Source of the DNA: Arthrobacter sp. CAU 1506
GTDB taxonomy: Bacteria > Actinomycetota > Actinomycetes > Actinomycetales > Micrococcaceae
NCBI RefSeq assembly: GCF_005047635.1
Contig: NZ_SUKC01000002.1
Span: forward strand, 372,001-436,000
Reading direction: 5' to 3'
Length of the DNA: 64,000 nt
Shown here: one piece after another, positions 34,028 to 42,833 of the stretch
Layout of the letters: each line of letters starts with the position of its first letter
Numbering within the stretch: the stretch's first letter is position 1
Notes under the pieces: generated by a model
What the model saw: the letters and a program-made list of their open reading frames with translations, nothing else
Told to the model about the DNA's origin: nothing
Databases searched by the model: none
Translations under genes and position numbers: made by a program

Positions 34028-35032
34028 TTAGAGTTCGTCCTCGAAGGTTTCGTCCTCGTCGATGGCAGCCGCGCGGGCAGCCAGATCGAACCCAGGAGGC
34101 GAATCCTTCAGCGACAGACCCAGTTCCACCAGCTTTGCCTTGACCTCGTCGATGGACTTGGCACCGAAGTTGCGGATGTCCATCAGGTCGGCCTCGGAGC
34201 GGGCAACGAGTTCACCCACGGAGTGGATGCCCTCACGCTTAAGGCAGTTGTAGGAACGGACGGTCAGCTCCAGGTCCTCGATCGGCAGGGCCATGTCGGC
34301 AGCCAGGGCGGCGTCCGTCGGGCTCGGGCCAATCTCGATGCCTTCGGCGGCGGTGTTCAGCTCGCGGGCCAGGCCGAACAGTTCAACCAGGGTGGTTCCG
34401 GCAGAGGCGACGGCGTCGCGCGGTGCAATGGAGTCCTTGGTTTCGACGTCGACAATCAGGCGGTCGAAGTCGGTGCGCTGCTCAACACGGGTTGCCTCAA
34501 CCTTGAAGGTCACCTTCAGCACCGGAGAGTAGATGGAGTCAACCGGGATACGGCCGATCTCCTGGTCACCGGACTTGTTCTGGGCTGCCGACACGTAGCC
34601 ACGGCCGCGTTCGATGGTCAGTTCGAGTTCGAACTTGCCCTTCTCGTTCAGCGTGGCGATGTGCAGGTCCGGGTTGTGGAATTCCACGCCGGCCGGCGGA
34701 GCGATGTCCGCAGCGGTGACGACGCCGGGTCCCTGCTTGCGCAGGTAGGCAACCACGGGCTCGTCGTGCTCGGAGGAGACTGCCAGGTTCTTGATGTTCA
34801 GGATGATCTCGGTGACATCTTCCTTCACACCCGGCACGGTGGTGAACTCATGCAGCACACCGTCGATGCGGATGCTGGTTACAGCAGCACCCGGGATCGA
34901 GGACAGCAGGGTGCGGCGAAGCGAGTTTCCGAGGGTGTAGCCAAAGCCCGGCTCCAGCGGTTCGATGACGAACCGGGACCGGTTATCGGCCACTACTTCT
35001 TCAGTAAGGGTGGGGCGCTGTGCAATGAGCAC
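34028..35032 (-). CDS. rpoA: RNA polymerase subunit alpha
   Basis: Assembly scaffold of RNA polymerase and contact for activators. The N-terminal domain has ATFEPLEPG-like [20 protein letters not shown] with [20 protein letters not shown]. The C-terminal domain has [20 protein letters not shown] and the helix-hairpin-helix segment [20 protein letters not shown]. 334 residues, ending in the acidic tail usual for Actinobacteria. Confidence 0.98.
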   Translation of the reverse strand: MLIAQRPTLTEEVVADNRSRFVIEPLEPGFGYTLGNSLRRTLLSSIPGAAVTSIRIDGVLHEFTTVPGVKEDVTEIILNIKNLAVSSEHDEPVVAYLRKQGPGVVTAADIAPPAGVEFHNPDLHIATLNEKGKFELELTIERGRGYVSAAQNKSGDQEIGRIPVDSIYSPVLKVTFKVEATRVEQRTDFDRLIVDVETKDSIAPRDAVASAGTTLVELFGLARELNTAAEGIEIGPSPTDAALAADMALPIEDLELTVRSYNCLKREGIHSVGELVARSEADLMDIRNFGAKSIDEVKAKLVELGLSLKDSPPGFDLAARAAAIDEDETFEDEL

Positions 35033-35120
35033 TTAGTTTCCTTTCAGCGAGCATCCGCTATATGACGCAGCACGAATTGGTGGAAATGGGCGGCTGGTCA
35101 GCCTCCAGCGTGGAACTTTC

Positions 35121-35170
35121 GGCCGCCGACAGGATCCCCCACCGAAGTGGGAGGAAGCTGTGCGGCGGCC
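35121..35170 (-). other. Structured spacer between rpsK and rpoA
   Basis: The 157-base gap contains nested inverted repeats: outer arms GGCCGCC (35121-35127) and GGCGGCC (35164-35170), inner arms CCCAC (35138-35142) and GTGGG (35147-35151) with a CGAA loop. rpsD (S4), often found here, is absent. The structure may attenuate rpoA or serve as a regulatory site; there is no T-run. Confidence 0.5.
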
Positions 35171-35189
35171 AAAAGCATCCTTGGGCTGA

Positions 35190-35591
35190 TTAGACGCGGC
35201 GGCGCTTCGGCGGACGGCATCCGTTGTGGGCGCTGGGGGTGACGTCCTGGATGGAGCCAACCTCGAGGCCAGCGGCCTGCAGCGAACGGATAGCAGTCTC
35301 GCGTCCCGACCCCGGGCCCTTCACGAAGACGTCGACCTTCTTGAGGCCGTGCTCCTGGGCACGCTTGGCAGCCGATTCGGCGGCCATCTGCGCGGCGAAC
35401 GGAGTGGACTTGCGGGAGCCCTTGAAGCCAACCTCGCCGGCCGAAGCCCACGAGATGACGGCACCGGTCGGGTCCGTGATGGACACGATGGTGTTGTTGA
35501 AGGTGCTCTTGATGTGCGCCTGGCCCAGCGCGATATTCTTTTTGTCCTTGCGACGCGGCTTGCGGACCGCTCCACGAGTCTTGGGGGGCAT
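35190..35591 (-). CDS. rpsK: 30S ribosomal protein S11
   Basis: Platform protein of the small subunit near the mRNA exit. 133 residues with [40 protein letters not shown] and the conserved end [20 protein letters not shown]. It is read with rpsM, 46 bases upstream. Confidence 0.98.
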   Translation of the reverse strand: MPPKTRGAVRKPRRKDKKNIALGQAHIKSTFNNTIVSITDPTGAVISWASAGEVGFKGSRKSTPFAAQMAAESAAKRAQEHGLKKVDVFVKGPGSGRETAIRSLQAAGLEVGSIQDVTPSAHNGCRPPKRRRV

Positions 35592-35637
35592 TTCTTCTCC
35601 TACAAAGTTGGTTGGTAGCTAGCTGACCGGCTGGAAA

Positions 35638-36012
35638 TTAGCGGGTCTTCTTCTTACCGGCGACGGTACGCTTCGGGCCCTTGCGGGTGCGGGCGTTGGT
35701 CTTGGTGCGCTGTCCGCGGACAGGCAGTCCGCGGCGGTGGCGGAGGCCTTCGTAGCTGCCGATTTCAACCTTGCGGCGGATGTCGGCTGCAACTTCGCGG
35801 CGGAGGTCGCCTTCAACCTTGTAATTGCCCTCGATGAAGTCACGCAGCTGAACGAGCTCAGCGTCGGTGAGGTCCTTGACGCGGGTGTCCGGGCTGATGC
35901 CGGTCTCCGCGATAACCTGCTCTGCACGGGTCTTGCCCACGCCGTAGATGTAAGTCAGGGCGATAATTACCCGCTTTTCGCGGGGAATATCTACGCCAGC
36001 GAGACGAGCCAT
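35638..36012 (-). CDS. rpsM: 30S ribosomal protein S13
   Basis: Head protein of the small subunit that contacts the P-site tRNA. The start [20 protein letters not shown] is the standard one, so the ATG at 36012 is used in place of an upstream codon. Further motifs are [20 protein letters not shown] and the basic tail [15 protein letters not shown]. 124 residues. Confidence 0.98.
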   Translation of the reverse strand: MARLAGVDIPREKRVIIALTYIYGVGKTRAEQVIAETGISPDTRVKDLTDAELVQLRDFIEGNYKVEGDLRREVAADIRRKVEIGSYEGLRHRRGLPVRGQRTKTNARTRKGPKRTVAGKKKTR

Positions 36013-36167
36013 AGTGGCGGTTCTCCTTGTTGTATCCGGAGGTCTGAAGCAGCACATCCCCGTTTCGGGTCCCCGGCCTCCGTACCGGGGGTATGCAGGT
36101 TGCCCTGCTGCGCTGCCTATATTGAGTTACTACGCGTGGGCGTGCGGCCCCTGCTGAAGCAGGAGTC

Positions 36168-36281
36168 TTAGCCCTGGCGCTGCTTGTGGCGCGGGTTCTC
36201 GCAGATCACGATGACGTTGCCCTTGCGACGAATCACCTGGCACTTGTCACAAATCCGCTTGACGCTCGGCTGGACCTTCAT
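36168..36281 (-). CDS. rpmJ: 50S ribosomal protein L36
   Basis: 37 residues, [20 protein letters not shown] and then a Cys/His end ([13 protein letters not shown]). Three cysteines and a histidine give the zinc-ribbon form of L36. It lies between infA and rpsM as in most bacteria. Confidence 0.97.
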   Translation of the reverse strand: MKVQPSVKRICDKCQVIRRKGNVIVICENPRHKQRQG

Positions 36282-36355
36282 GGTTTTCCTTTGCGTTGTT
36301 AGCTGATGCTGTTGTAACTACTTACGTTCCCCGCGGTTGCCCGCGGCATAAGTCT

Positions 36356-36577
36356 TTACTTGTAGCGGTAGACGATACGGCCCCGTGAGAGGTCGTACGG
36401 GCTGAGTTCCACCACAACGCGGTCCTCGGGGAGGATCCTGATGTAGTGCTGACGCATCTTTCCTGAGATATGAGCCAGCACAACGTGCCCGTTGGTCAAC
36501 TCAACGCGGAACATCGCATTGGGCAGAGCCTCCTGCACAGTGCCTTCAATCTCAATGACACCGTCTTTCTTAGCCAT
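36356..36577 (-). CDS. infA: Translation initiation factor IF-1
   Basis: S1-fold factor that occupies the A site during initiation. 73 residues, [40 protein letters not shown] and the end [12 protein letters not shown] are almost invariant. It heads infA-rpmJ-rpsM-rpsK-rpoA-rplQ-truA. Confidence 0.98.
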   Translation of the reverse strand: MAKKDGVIEIEGTVQEALPNAMFRVELTNGHVVLAHISGKMRQHYIRILPEDRVVVELSPYDLSRGRIVYRYK

Positions 36578-36886
36578 ATCCTCCGCTAACGTCAGTAACC
36601 ATCGCTGACGCGGTGGCTAGTTTTTGGGTTTTGCTTGCCGCTACACCCCACTGACACCGTGCGAATCCAAACGGCTTTCGCGGGTGCCATGCACCCGAAG
36701 ATGGGCATGAAAGTAGAGACAACCAACAGACAACTGTACTCCGGATGAGGGATTAAGTTAAATCCGGATAACGATGGGCAGCGCCCCGCGACGCCGCGCG
36801 CTGGTGGACAGTAGGATGCCGCACCCACATGCCTCGGCAGGACCTCGGCTGCACCTGAGCGCTGTCACGAGGCTGGGAGCCGCACC
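36578..36886. other. Intergenic region before infA
   Basis: No gene is supported. A GAGG-type ribosome-binding site (AGCGGAGGAT) lies just before infA. The AT-richer part (36600-36780) is the likely infA promoter region, but no box pair stands out. A small 7-bp hairpin CGGGTGC-CAT-GCACCCG lies at 36681-36697. The minus-strand frame at 36592-36828 has no recognisable protein. Confidence 0.4.
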
Positions 36887-37900
36887 TCAGTCCGGGTACG
36901 GGTACTTTTCCAGTACGACGTCGGTGCCCTCCACCCGTTCGGCGCTCACCACCGCGTCCCGGATGGCTGCGGTGACAGCCTCCGCGGCGAGCACATGCAG
37001 TTCCGCCCTCGCGTCCATCGGGCCTTCCTGCACCAGCTGCTGCTGGCCGGTGGCCAAGGCGAAGACCACGTCTCCGTCCATCAAGGTGTGCGACGGGCTG
37101 AGCGCCCGGGCCAGCCCTGCGTGCGCGGCGGATGCGGTCCGCTTGGCCTGGGCCGGATCCAGCACCGCATTCGTCGCGACCACACATAAAGTCGTGTTCA
37201 ACGGGGAGCCCTCTCCCCCTGCTGCTCGACTCAGACCCGCAGCACCCTCCCCCTCCGGTGGTCGACCAGGGCGCGCAGCGCCCGTGTGGAGACCCCCCGC
37301 CCCACTCGCTGCACCCTGAAACGGCATCCCCGCGGCGTTCACCACCGCAAGCGCGCCGACCACCACTGCGTCGTTCGCGCCGCTCATCCGCAGCGAGGCA
37401 GTCCCTACTCCCCCCTTGTACTGCTGGAAACCCAACGCCGCTCCGGTGCCGGCACCGACGTTGCCCCGCTGCACCGCGCCGAAGTCTTGCATCGCGCCCG
37501 CGGAGGCAGCGGCGTCGTACCCCATCTGCTCATCCGGGCGGGCAGCGATATCCCCACCGCGGCCCAGGTCGTAGATGGCGGCCGCCGGGACAATCGGCAC
37601 CACGGCGTTTGCCGTGCGGAACCCTCGTCCCTGTTCCTCCAGCCAGCGCTGCGCCCCATGTGCCGCGATCAGCCCGAAAGCGCTGCCGCCGGCGAGCACC
37701 ACCGCGTCCACGGTCGGCACCAGCGTGGTGGGGTCCAGCGCGTCGGTTTCGTGCGTCGCCGGCCCCCCGCCGCGCACGTCCACCGCGCCCACGGTGCCCG
37801 GTGGCGGCAGCACTACGGTGACACCGGTGAGCCAGCCGGCGCCGGTCTTCTGGACCTGCCCGACGCGGATGCCGGGTACGTCGGTGATGGAAGAAGCCAT
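36887..37900 (-). CDS. P1 family (S58/DmpA-NylC type) N-terminal nucleophile hydrolase
   Basis: Self-processing aminopeptidase/amidase family that includes DmpA and the nylon-oligomer hydrolase NylC. The chain starts ITDVPGIRVGQVQKTGAGWL, has the family motif LAGGSAFGLIAAHGAQRWLE and GNVGAGTGAALGFQQYKGG, and contains LNTTLCVVATNAVLDPAQAK near residue 240. By analogy with NylC the chain would be cut before the first Thr of NTT, which becomes the nucleophile. 337 residues. It follows the sugar-binding protein gene by 61 bases; the substrate is unknown. Confidence 0.9.
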   Translation of the reverse strand: MASSITDVPGIRVGQVQKTGAGWLTGVTVVLPPPGTVGAVDVRGGGPATHETDALDPTTLVPTVDAVVLAGGSAFGLIAAHGAQRWLEEQGRGFRTANAVVPIVPAAAIYDLGRGGDIAARPDEQMGYDAAASAGAMQDFGAVQRGNVGAGTGAALGFQQYKGGVGTASLRMSGANDAVVVGALAVVNAAGMPFQGAASGAGGLHTGAARPGRPPEGEGAAGLSRAAGGEGSPLNTTLCVVATNAVLDPAQAKRTASAAHAGLARALSPSHTLMDGDVVFALATGQQQLVQEGPMDARAELHVLAAEAVTAAIRDAVVSAERVEGTDVVLEKYPYPD

Positions 37901-37961
37901 GGCCTCATCCTCACCCGGCAGGTGCGCCGGAGCAAGGATGAGGCCGTGTGGCGGTGTTCCG

Positions 37962-39311
37962 CTACAGGTAGGACTTCACGTTCTGCTCGAACGACTTGGT
38001 GATCGCATCACTGGCCACCTTGAAGGCCGAGGCGGGATCGGCTTGCTGCAGCACAATCTTCTCCAGCGCCGTGGTCAGTTCCTTGTCTCCGTTGGGCACG
38101 AAGACCCGGCCCCAGTCCTGCACGCGGGTGGTCTCCAACTGGTCCACGGCGGTGCGGAACTGCGGCTGCTTCCGGTAGACATCGGCCATGATGTCGCCGT
38201 CCCGCGCGGAGGTGCGCACCGGCATGTAACCGGTATTGGAGGAGAAGTAGGCGGTGTTCTCCGAGTTGGTCAGGAACTTCAGGAACATGCCCGCTGCCAG
38301 CTGCTGCTCGGGGGTCTTGTCCGCGGCGATGGCCACGCCGGTGCCGCCGGTGGGGCAGGCTGCGCCGCGCGGTCCCTCGGGCAGGAAGCCGGTGCCCACC
38401 TCGAACTTGGCCGCCTCCAGGATGCCGGAGAGCGATCCGGTGGACGCCAGTGTGGTGGCGGAGAGGCCGGCGCCGAAGTCCGCCACGTAGTCGGTGGCCG
38501 CGATGGCGGCAACCTTGTCGTCGAAGACCAGCCGCTGCAGGTACTCGGCCGCTGCCAGGGCTTCCGGCGTGTCCAGGGTCATGGTCCACTCCTCCGAGTA
38601 GGCACCGCCGCGGCCCCAGAGCATGTTGCAGAACCACCAGGCAATCCAGCTGGTGCCCTTGCCCAGGCCCAGCGGCATCAGGCCGGGTTTGTCAGCCAGC
38701 TTCGGCGCCCACTCGTCGAATTCGTCCCAAGTCTTAGGTGCGCGGTCCGGCAGGCCGGCCTTCTTGAAGGCGTCCTTGTTGTAGTAGAACAGCGGCGTGG
38801 ACCGGGCGTAGGGCACGGCCCAGTGGCTGTTGTTGTACTCGTAGTCGTTGTACAGCGTGGTGTTGAAGTCCGCGGCGTCGAACTCCAGGTGGTCGGCCAG
38901 CTGGTCGAGCGGCAGGATCTGGCCGTTGATCATGTACCGGAACCACCACACGTCGGAAGCGCCCACCAGTTCGGGGACGTTGTCCGTGCCCGCGGCGGCC
39001 TGGAACTTCTGTGCCACTTCGTCGTAGTTGGCGCCGGCGGTCACCAGGTTGACCTTGATGCCGTGGGCTTCGCGGAACTTGCGGATGATCTCCTCTTCCA
39101 CCGGGCGGGACGCGCCGGGGTGGTTGCTCCACCAGGTGATCTCCTTGGCCGGGGTGATGCCGGACCAGTCCCGGTCGGTGGCCTGCACGGCGCCGCCGGC
39201 AGCTCCGATGGACGGGCCGCCGCAGGCCGCCAGTGCGGCGGTGCCGCCCAGCAGTGCGCCGAGCTGCAGGATCTGCCGCCGGTTGATGGTGAAGGACTTT
39301 GTTGCGGACAC
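37962..39311 (-). CDS. Carbohydrate ABC transporter substrate-binding lipoprotein
   Basis: Cluster-type family 1 solute-binding protein resembling UgpB/MalE. The signal region has twin Arg in FTINRRQILQLGALLGG and a lipobox LAAC with Cys30, so it is a probable lipoprotein. The mature part shows ITWWSNHPGASRPVEEEIIR, PELVGASDVWWFRYMING and LFYYNKDAFKKAGLPDRAPK followed by TWDEF. 449 residues. It follows two permease genes; no ATPase or regulator is in the cluster. A sugar or polyol-phosphate ligand is likely but not determined. Confidence 0.93.
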   Translation of the reverse strand: MSATKSFTINRRQILQLGALLGGTAALAACGGPSIGAAGGAVQATDRDWSGITPAKEITWWSNHPGASRPVEEEIIRKFREAHGIKVNLVTAGANYDEVAQKFQAAAGTDNVPELVGASDVWWFRYMINGQILPLDQLADHLEFDAADFNTTLYNDYEYNNSHWAVPYARSTPLFYYNKDAFKKAGLPDRAPKTWDEFDEWAPKLADKPGLMPLGLGKGTSWIAWWFCNMLWGRGGAYSEEWTMTLDTPEALAAAEYLQRLVFDDKVAAIAATDYVADFGAGLSATTLASTGSLSGILEAAKFEVGTGFLPEGPRGAACPTGGTGVAIAADKTPEQQLAAGMFLKFLTNSENTAYFSSNTGYMPVRTSARDGDIMADVYRKQPQFRTAVDQLETTRVQDWGRVFVPNGDKELTTALEKIVLQQADPASAFKVASDAITKSFEQNVKSYL

Positions 39312-39438
39312 AGTGTCTCCTTGGTTGAGGTGCGAATGAACGGGACATGGAACATCTCAAAGGGCGCGGTTTGGGCGCACACGGGTCTTGGGTCTCGGCT
39401 GGCGGCAGGGGCCGGAGCCCGGCCGGACTCCTTCGCTG

Positions 39439-40410
39439 TCAGCCGGTCACGGCTCCGGTGGTGAGTCCGGCAACAATGCGCGTCTGCAGGGCGAAGAAAG
39501 CGATCAGTACCGGCGCGGTGACCAGCACGGTGCCGGCCATCAACACACCCCAGTTGGTCACGCCGTCGTTGTTCTGCAGCAGGGTCAGACCCACCGGCAG
39601 GGTCATCATTTCGGCCCGGTCCACCACCAGCAGCGGCCACAGGTATTCGTTCCATTCGGACACGATGGACACCAAGGCCACGGCGGCGATGGTGGGTGCG
39701 CTGATCGGCACCACAAACCGGAACAGCCGGCGGAAGTGCCCGGCGCCGTCCAGGGCGGCGGCCTCCAGGATGGACACCGGCAGGGTCAGAAAGTGCTGGC
39801 GGAACAGGAACGTGCCGAAGGCACTGGCCAGGCCGGGGATGATCAAGCCCTGGTCGGTGTTGAGCCAGCCGAGCTCTGCTACCAGCGTGTAGTTCGGGAT
39901 GATCACGATCTGCTGCGGCACCAGCAGCGCGAATACCACGATGCCGAACACCACGTTCTTGAACGGGAAGTCCAGGAACACCACGGCATAGGCGGTGGTC
40001 AGGCCCAGGGTGATCTTCAGCCCGGCCCCCACAATCGTGGTGATGGCGCTGTTGAGGAAGAAGCTGTCGAACGGCACGGTGGCCAGCGCGTCAGCGTAGT
40101 TGGAGAGGTCGTAGCTGGAAGGCAGCCACTGGATCGGGATGGTGTAAATCTCGTCGCGATCCTTGAAGCTGGCCAGCAGCATCCAGACCAGCGGCAGCAC
40201 CATCACGGCCACGGCCAGCAGCAGGCTCAGGTAGCCTCCCGCGTTTGCCGGCCGACGGCGGCGCGGGCCATCCGCGGTCCGCTCCCGTCCGTGCCCAGGC
40301 GCCAGGGCGGCGGCGGGGGCCGGTCCGGCAGCCATTCCACCGGATCCGTCCGCGGCGGCCGATGTGGGCTGCGGTGTGCCGGAGACACGGGTCTGGGCGG
40401 GAGCGGACAT
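39439..40410 (-). CDS. Carbohydrate ABC transporter permease (UgpE/MalG-like)
   Basis: Inner-membrane subunit of a sugar importer. After a Pro/Ala-rich cytoplasmic N-terminus of about 60 residues come six membrane segments. The EAA loop EAAALDGAGHFRRLFRFVVP, which binds the ATPase, is intact. ATG at 40410 is used because it shares a base with the upstream permease stop (TGATG). 323 residues. Confidence 0.93.
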   Translation of the reverse strand: MSAPAQTRVSGTPQPTSAAADGSGGMAAGPAPAAALAPGHGRERTADGPRRRRPANAGGYLSLLLAVAVMVLPLVWMLLASFKDRDEIYTIPIQWLPSSYDLSNYADALATVPFDSFFLNSAITTIVGAGLKITLGLTTAYAVVFLDFPFKNVVFGIVVFALLVPQQIVIIPNYTLVAELGWLNTDQGLIIPGLASAFGTFLFRQHFLTLPVSILEAAALDGAGHFRRLFRFVVPISAPTIAAVALVSIVSEWNEYLWPLLVVDRAEMMTLPVGLTLLQNNDGVTNWGVLMAGTVLVTAPVLIAFFALQTRIVAGLTTGAVTG

Positions 40411-41345
40411 CAGTAGTGCACCTTCTTCTGGATGTAGCGCATCTGGACAAACGTCACGATCAGCAGCACCGCGAACAGGATGGTGGCCACCGCTGAGGAG
40501 TAGCCGGCCCGTCCGGTCTGGAAGCCCTCTTGGTAGATCTGGTACATCATCGTGGTGGTGCCCTCCAACGGTCCGCCCTGGGTCATGGCGCGGATGATGT
40601 CGAAGGACTGCAGCGAGCTGAGCAGCGTGGTGACGGCCAGGAAGAACGTGGTGGGTCCGAGCAACGGCAGCACAATGTCCTTGAAGGTTCGGGCCGCGGA
40701 GGCGCCGTCCAGCGAGGCGGCATCCAGCAAGTCCCGCGACACCGCCTGCAGCGCGGCCAGGTAGATCAGCGCCACGTAGCCCACGTTCTTCCACAGGTAC
40801 ACGATGATCACCATCCAGAGCGCGGCGCCCGGGTCGTTGTACCAGTCGGGCGAGGCGATGCCGACGGCGTTCAGCAGCGCCGAGGTGATGCCGAAGTTGG
40901 GATCGAACACGAACAGCCAGAGCAGGCCCACGGCCACGCCGGAAAGAACATAGGGAGCAACGACGACGGTGCGCGCCAAGCCGCGCCCGGCCAGCTTGCG
41001 GTTCAGCAGCAGCGCCAACGCCAGGCCGATCACCATGCCGCCGCCCACCGTGGCCACGGTAAAGACCAGGGTCACGCCGGCCACCCGCGGAGTGGACGGG
41101 TCGGTGAACCAGTCCACGTAGTTGGCCAGGCCCACCGGCATGGCCGCGGCGGACCCGATGTTCCACTGCAACGTGGAGTAGTAGAAGGACTGCAGCAGCG
41201 GCTTGTAGGTGAACACCAGCAGCAGTGCCAGGTTGGGTCCGGCAAACAGCAGGAACAGCAACCAGGACTTCCACGGCTTGCGCCGCCTGCGGAGAGTTGG
41301 TGCGGTGTCCGCTGCCCTGCGGCGGACGTCGATGGCGGTTGCCAT
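40410..41345 (-). CDS. Carbohydrate ABC transporter permease (UgpA/MalF-like)
   Basis: Partner permease. Segments include WLLFLLFAGPNLALLLVFTY, and the EAA-type loop is DLLDAASLDGASAARTFKDI followed by VLPLLG. The ATG at 41345 (MATAIDVRRRA) is preferred over a TTG seven codons upstream. 311 residues. First gene of the permease-permease-binding protein unit. The 214 bases before it hold an inverted repeat CCGGGGGTAG (41456-41465 and 41543-41552) but no regulator gene. Confidence 0.93.
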   Translation of the reverse strand: MATAIDVRRRAADTAPTLRRRRKPWKSWLLFLLFAGPNLALLLVFTYKPLLQSFYYSTLQWNIGSAAAMPVGLANYVDWFTDPSTPRVAGVTLVFTVATVGGGMVIGLALALLLNRKLAGRGLARTVVVAPYVLSGVAVGLLWLFVFDPNFGITSALLNAVGIASPDWYNDPGAALWMVIIVYLWKNVGYVALIYLAALQAVSRDLLDAASLDGASAARTFKDIVLPLLGPTTFFLAVTTLLSSLQSFDIIRAMTQGGPLEGTTTMMYQIYQEGFQTGRAGYSSAVATILFAVLLIVTFVQMRYIQKKVHY

Positions 41346-41559
41346 GATGCGAGAGCCCTTCCCCAACCTGTTATTTCCTTTAGCAGGCTAGGGGCAGTTG
41401 GGCAGCCAAAACGCCGAATTCAGGGGCCTGAGGGCAGATGTCCCGCAGTGTTCACCCGGGGGTAGTCTGGCGTCGGACAGGCGTCACTTGTTCCGTGGTG
41501 CAGGCCACACACGGAGCTGTACACCTGGCAAGTCCGCGGGCTCTACCCCCGGCGGAGGA

Positions 41560-41817
41560 TCAGCGAATGTCCCGCCTCTGCCTCCGACGCCGCCGGAGCA
41601 ACCAGGCCACGCCGATGCCGGCGACGGAAGCGGTCAAAGCGCCAAGAGCCGCTGCCAAGAGGACTCGAACCATTCCCGGCTCCGTCTTATCCCACGTGCC
41701 GGAGACCAGGGCGAAGCCAGCGCTGACCGCCGGGAGCAGCACCGAGGCGACGAGCGCGGCCACCACCGCCACCAGCACCACTGCTTTCCCGTCAACGCGC
41801 TTCGGGTTCCGGTTCAT
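41560..41817 (-). CDS. Small two-helix membrane protein, unknown function
   Basis: 85 residues behind a good ribosome-binding site (AAAGGAGAG, four bases before ATG). Two hydrophobic segments, AVVLVAVVAALVASVLLPAV and VRVLLAAALGALTASVAGIG, are followed by an Arg-rich tail (LLRRRRRQRRDIR), predicting both ends in the cytoplasm. No family is recognised. It follows the YdjM-like gene in the same direction. Confidence 0.75.
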   Translation of the reverse strand: MNRNPKRVDGKAVVLVAVVAALVASVLLPAVSAGFALVSGTWDKTEPGMVRVLLAAALGALTASVAGIGVAWLLRRRRRQRRDIR

Positions 41818-41876
41818 GCGTCTCTCCTTTGGTTCTTCCCCTGCATCCCCTACTGTCGGCCCGCGGGCCACGGGAG

Positions 41877-42734
41877 TCAGCCGGCGCCGAGCGCCGTCAG
41901 GCCCTGATGTCCGACGTCGAGGCAAGCACCCAATAACAAGACCACCACGTAGGCACTGACCGGCACCAGCAGCGCCCATTCGCGGGCAGAGCCGGCATTG
42001 CCCAGCAACGGGATGGCGAAGTAGCCGTTCCGCCGCCAGATGGTGTTCAGCAGCGGGACCCGGCGCCACACCTTTGGCGGCTTGATGCGCAGCGGCCAGA
42101 GCAGGTTCACTCCCCCGGTGGTCAGCATGTCGCCGAGGACGTGCATGACCACGCCGATGCCCATGGCCAGCGGGAACCAGTTCTGATGGTCCGGGGCGTA
42201 CACGGCGATGAAGGCGGCCACCGACAGGCCCACGGCCCAGGGAATCTTTTGCAGCCCGTCGGGCAGGAACTTGAGGGCTTTTGCAGCGAAGGCCACCAGC
42301 AGCACGCACAGCACTCCCGCGCCCGGATATACGGTCCCGAACCATTCGGTCTGGACCGTCCAAAGCCCGGCCAGCCACGCCGTCGCCACGAAGGCGGCCA
42401 GACCGATCAGCGAGTGCGTCCCCCGGCGATGTCCGCCGGCCAGCGCCCCTATGCCGCCGCACACTGCGTTGGAGAGCGGAGGCAACGAGTGGGCGATGGT
42501 GGCGTTGTGGTGGTCGGCGTCCGGCACCAGGGCGGCTCCGGCGGTCACCATCGCTCCTGTGATCAGGCCCAGCGGCCCGACGTCCAGCAGTCCCCAGCCC
42601 AAGGTGAGGCTTTGCCCGCCCCAACCCAGCGGCGTCGTGATGGCATCCAACGGCACGTGTACCTGGCTGGTGAGGGCGATCCAGGCGGCGGCGCCGGAGA
42701 GGGCGTGGTGGGATCCCATCATGATCCGGGACAT
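41877..42734 (-). CDS. YdjM-type membrane-bound metal-dependent hydrolase (DUF457)
   Basis: Membrane protein of the LexA-regulated inner-membrane hydrolase family. Conserved His/Asp motifs occur in order: GSHHALSGAAAW, VPDADHHNATIAHSLPPLS, GGHRRGTHSLIGLA and VVMHVLGDMLTTGGV. About seven membrane segments surround them. 285 residues. The biochemical substrate of the family is not known. A long hairpin separates it from map, so it likely has its own promoter. Confidence 0.87.
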   Translation of the reverse strand: MSRIMMGSHHALSGAAAWIALTSQVHVPLDAITTPLGWGGQSLTLGWGLLDVGPLGLITGAMVTAGAALVPDADHHNATIAHSLPPLSNAVCGGIGALAGGHRRGTHSLIGLAAFVATAWLAGLWTVQTEWFGTVYPGAGVLCVLLVAFAAKALKFLPDGLQKIPWAVGLSVAAFIAVYAPDHQNWFPLAMGIGVVMHVLGDMLTTGGVNLLWPLRIKPPKVWRRVPLLNTIWRRNGYFAIPLLGNAGSAREWALLVPVSAYVVVLLLGACLDVGHQGLTALGAG

Positions 42735-42757
42735 CCTTTCGCGGAAGTTCGTTAAAC

Positions 42758-42810
42758 GCGCGAAGGCCGGTCCGGCTGGACGATCTATCCAGCGGGACCG
42801 GCCTTCGCGC
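42758..42810 (-). terminator. Strong hairpin terminator after map
   Basis: Perfect 16-bp arms (42758-42773 and 42795-42810, GCGCGAAGGCCGGTCC and complement) with an inner 6-bp stem GCTGGA/TCCAGC. On the minus strand it is followed by GTTTAACG. It ends the secY-adk-map unit 24 bases after map. Confidence 0.8.
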
Positions 42811-42833
42811 GATGAAGTCGGGCCGGGCGTGCG

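Noticed and set aside
36592-36828. Minus-strand 78-codon frame upstream of infA
   Set aside because: No recognisable protein features; it occupies the probable promoter region.
37575-39464. Plus-strand frame of 629 codons
   Set aside because: Antisense shadow of the sugar-binding protein and peptidase genes.
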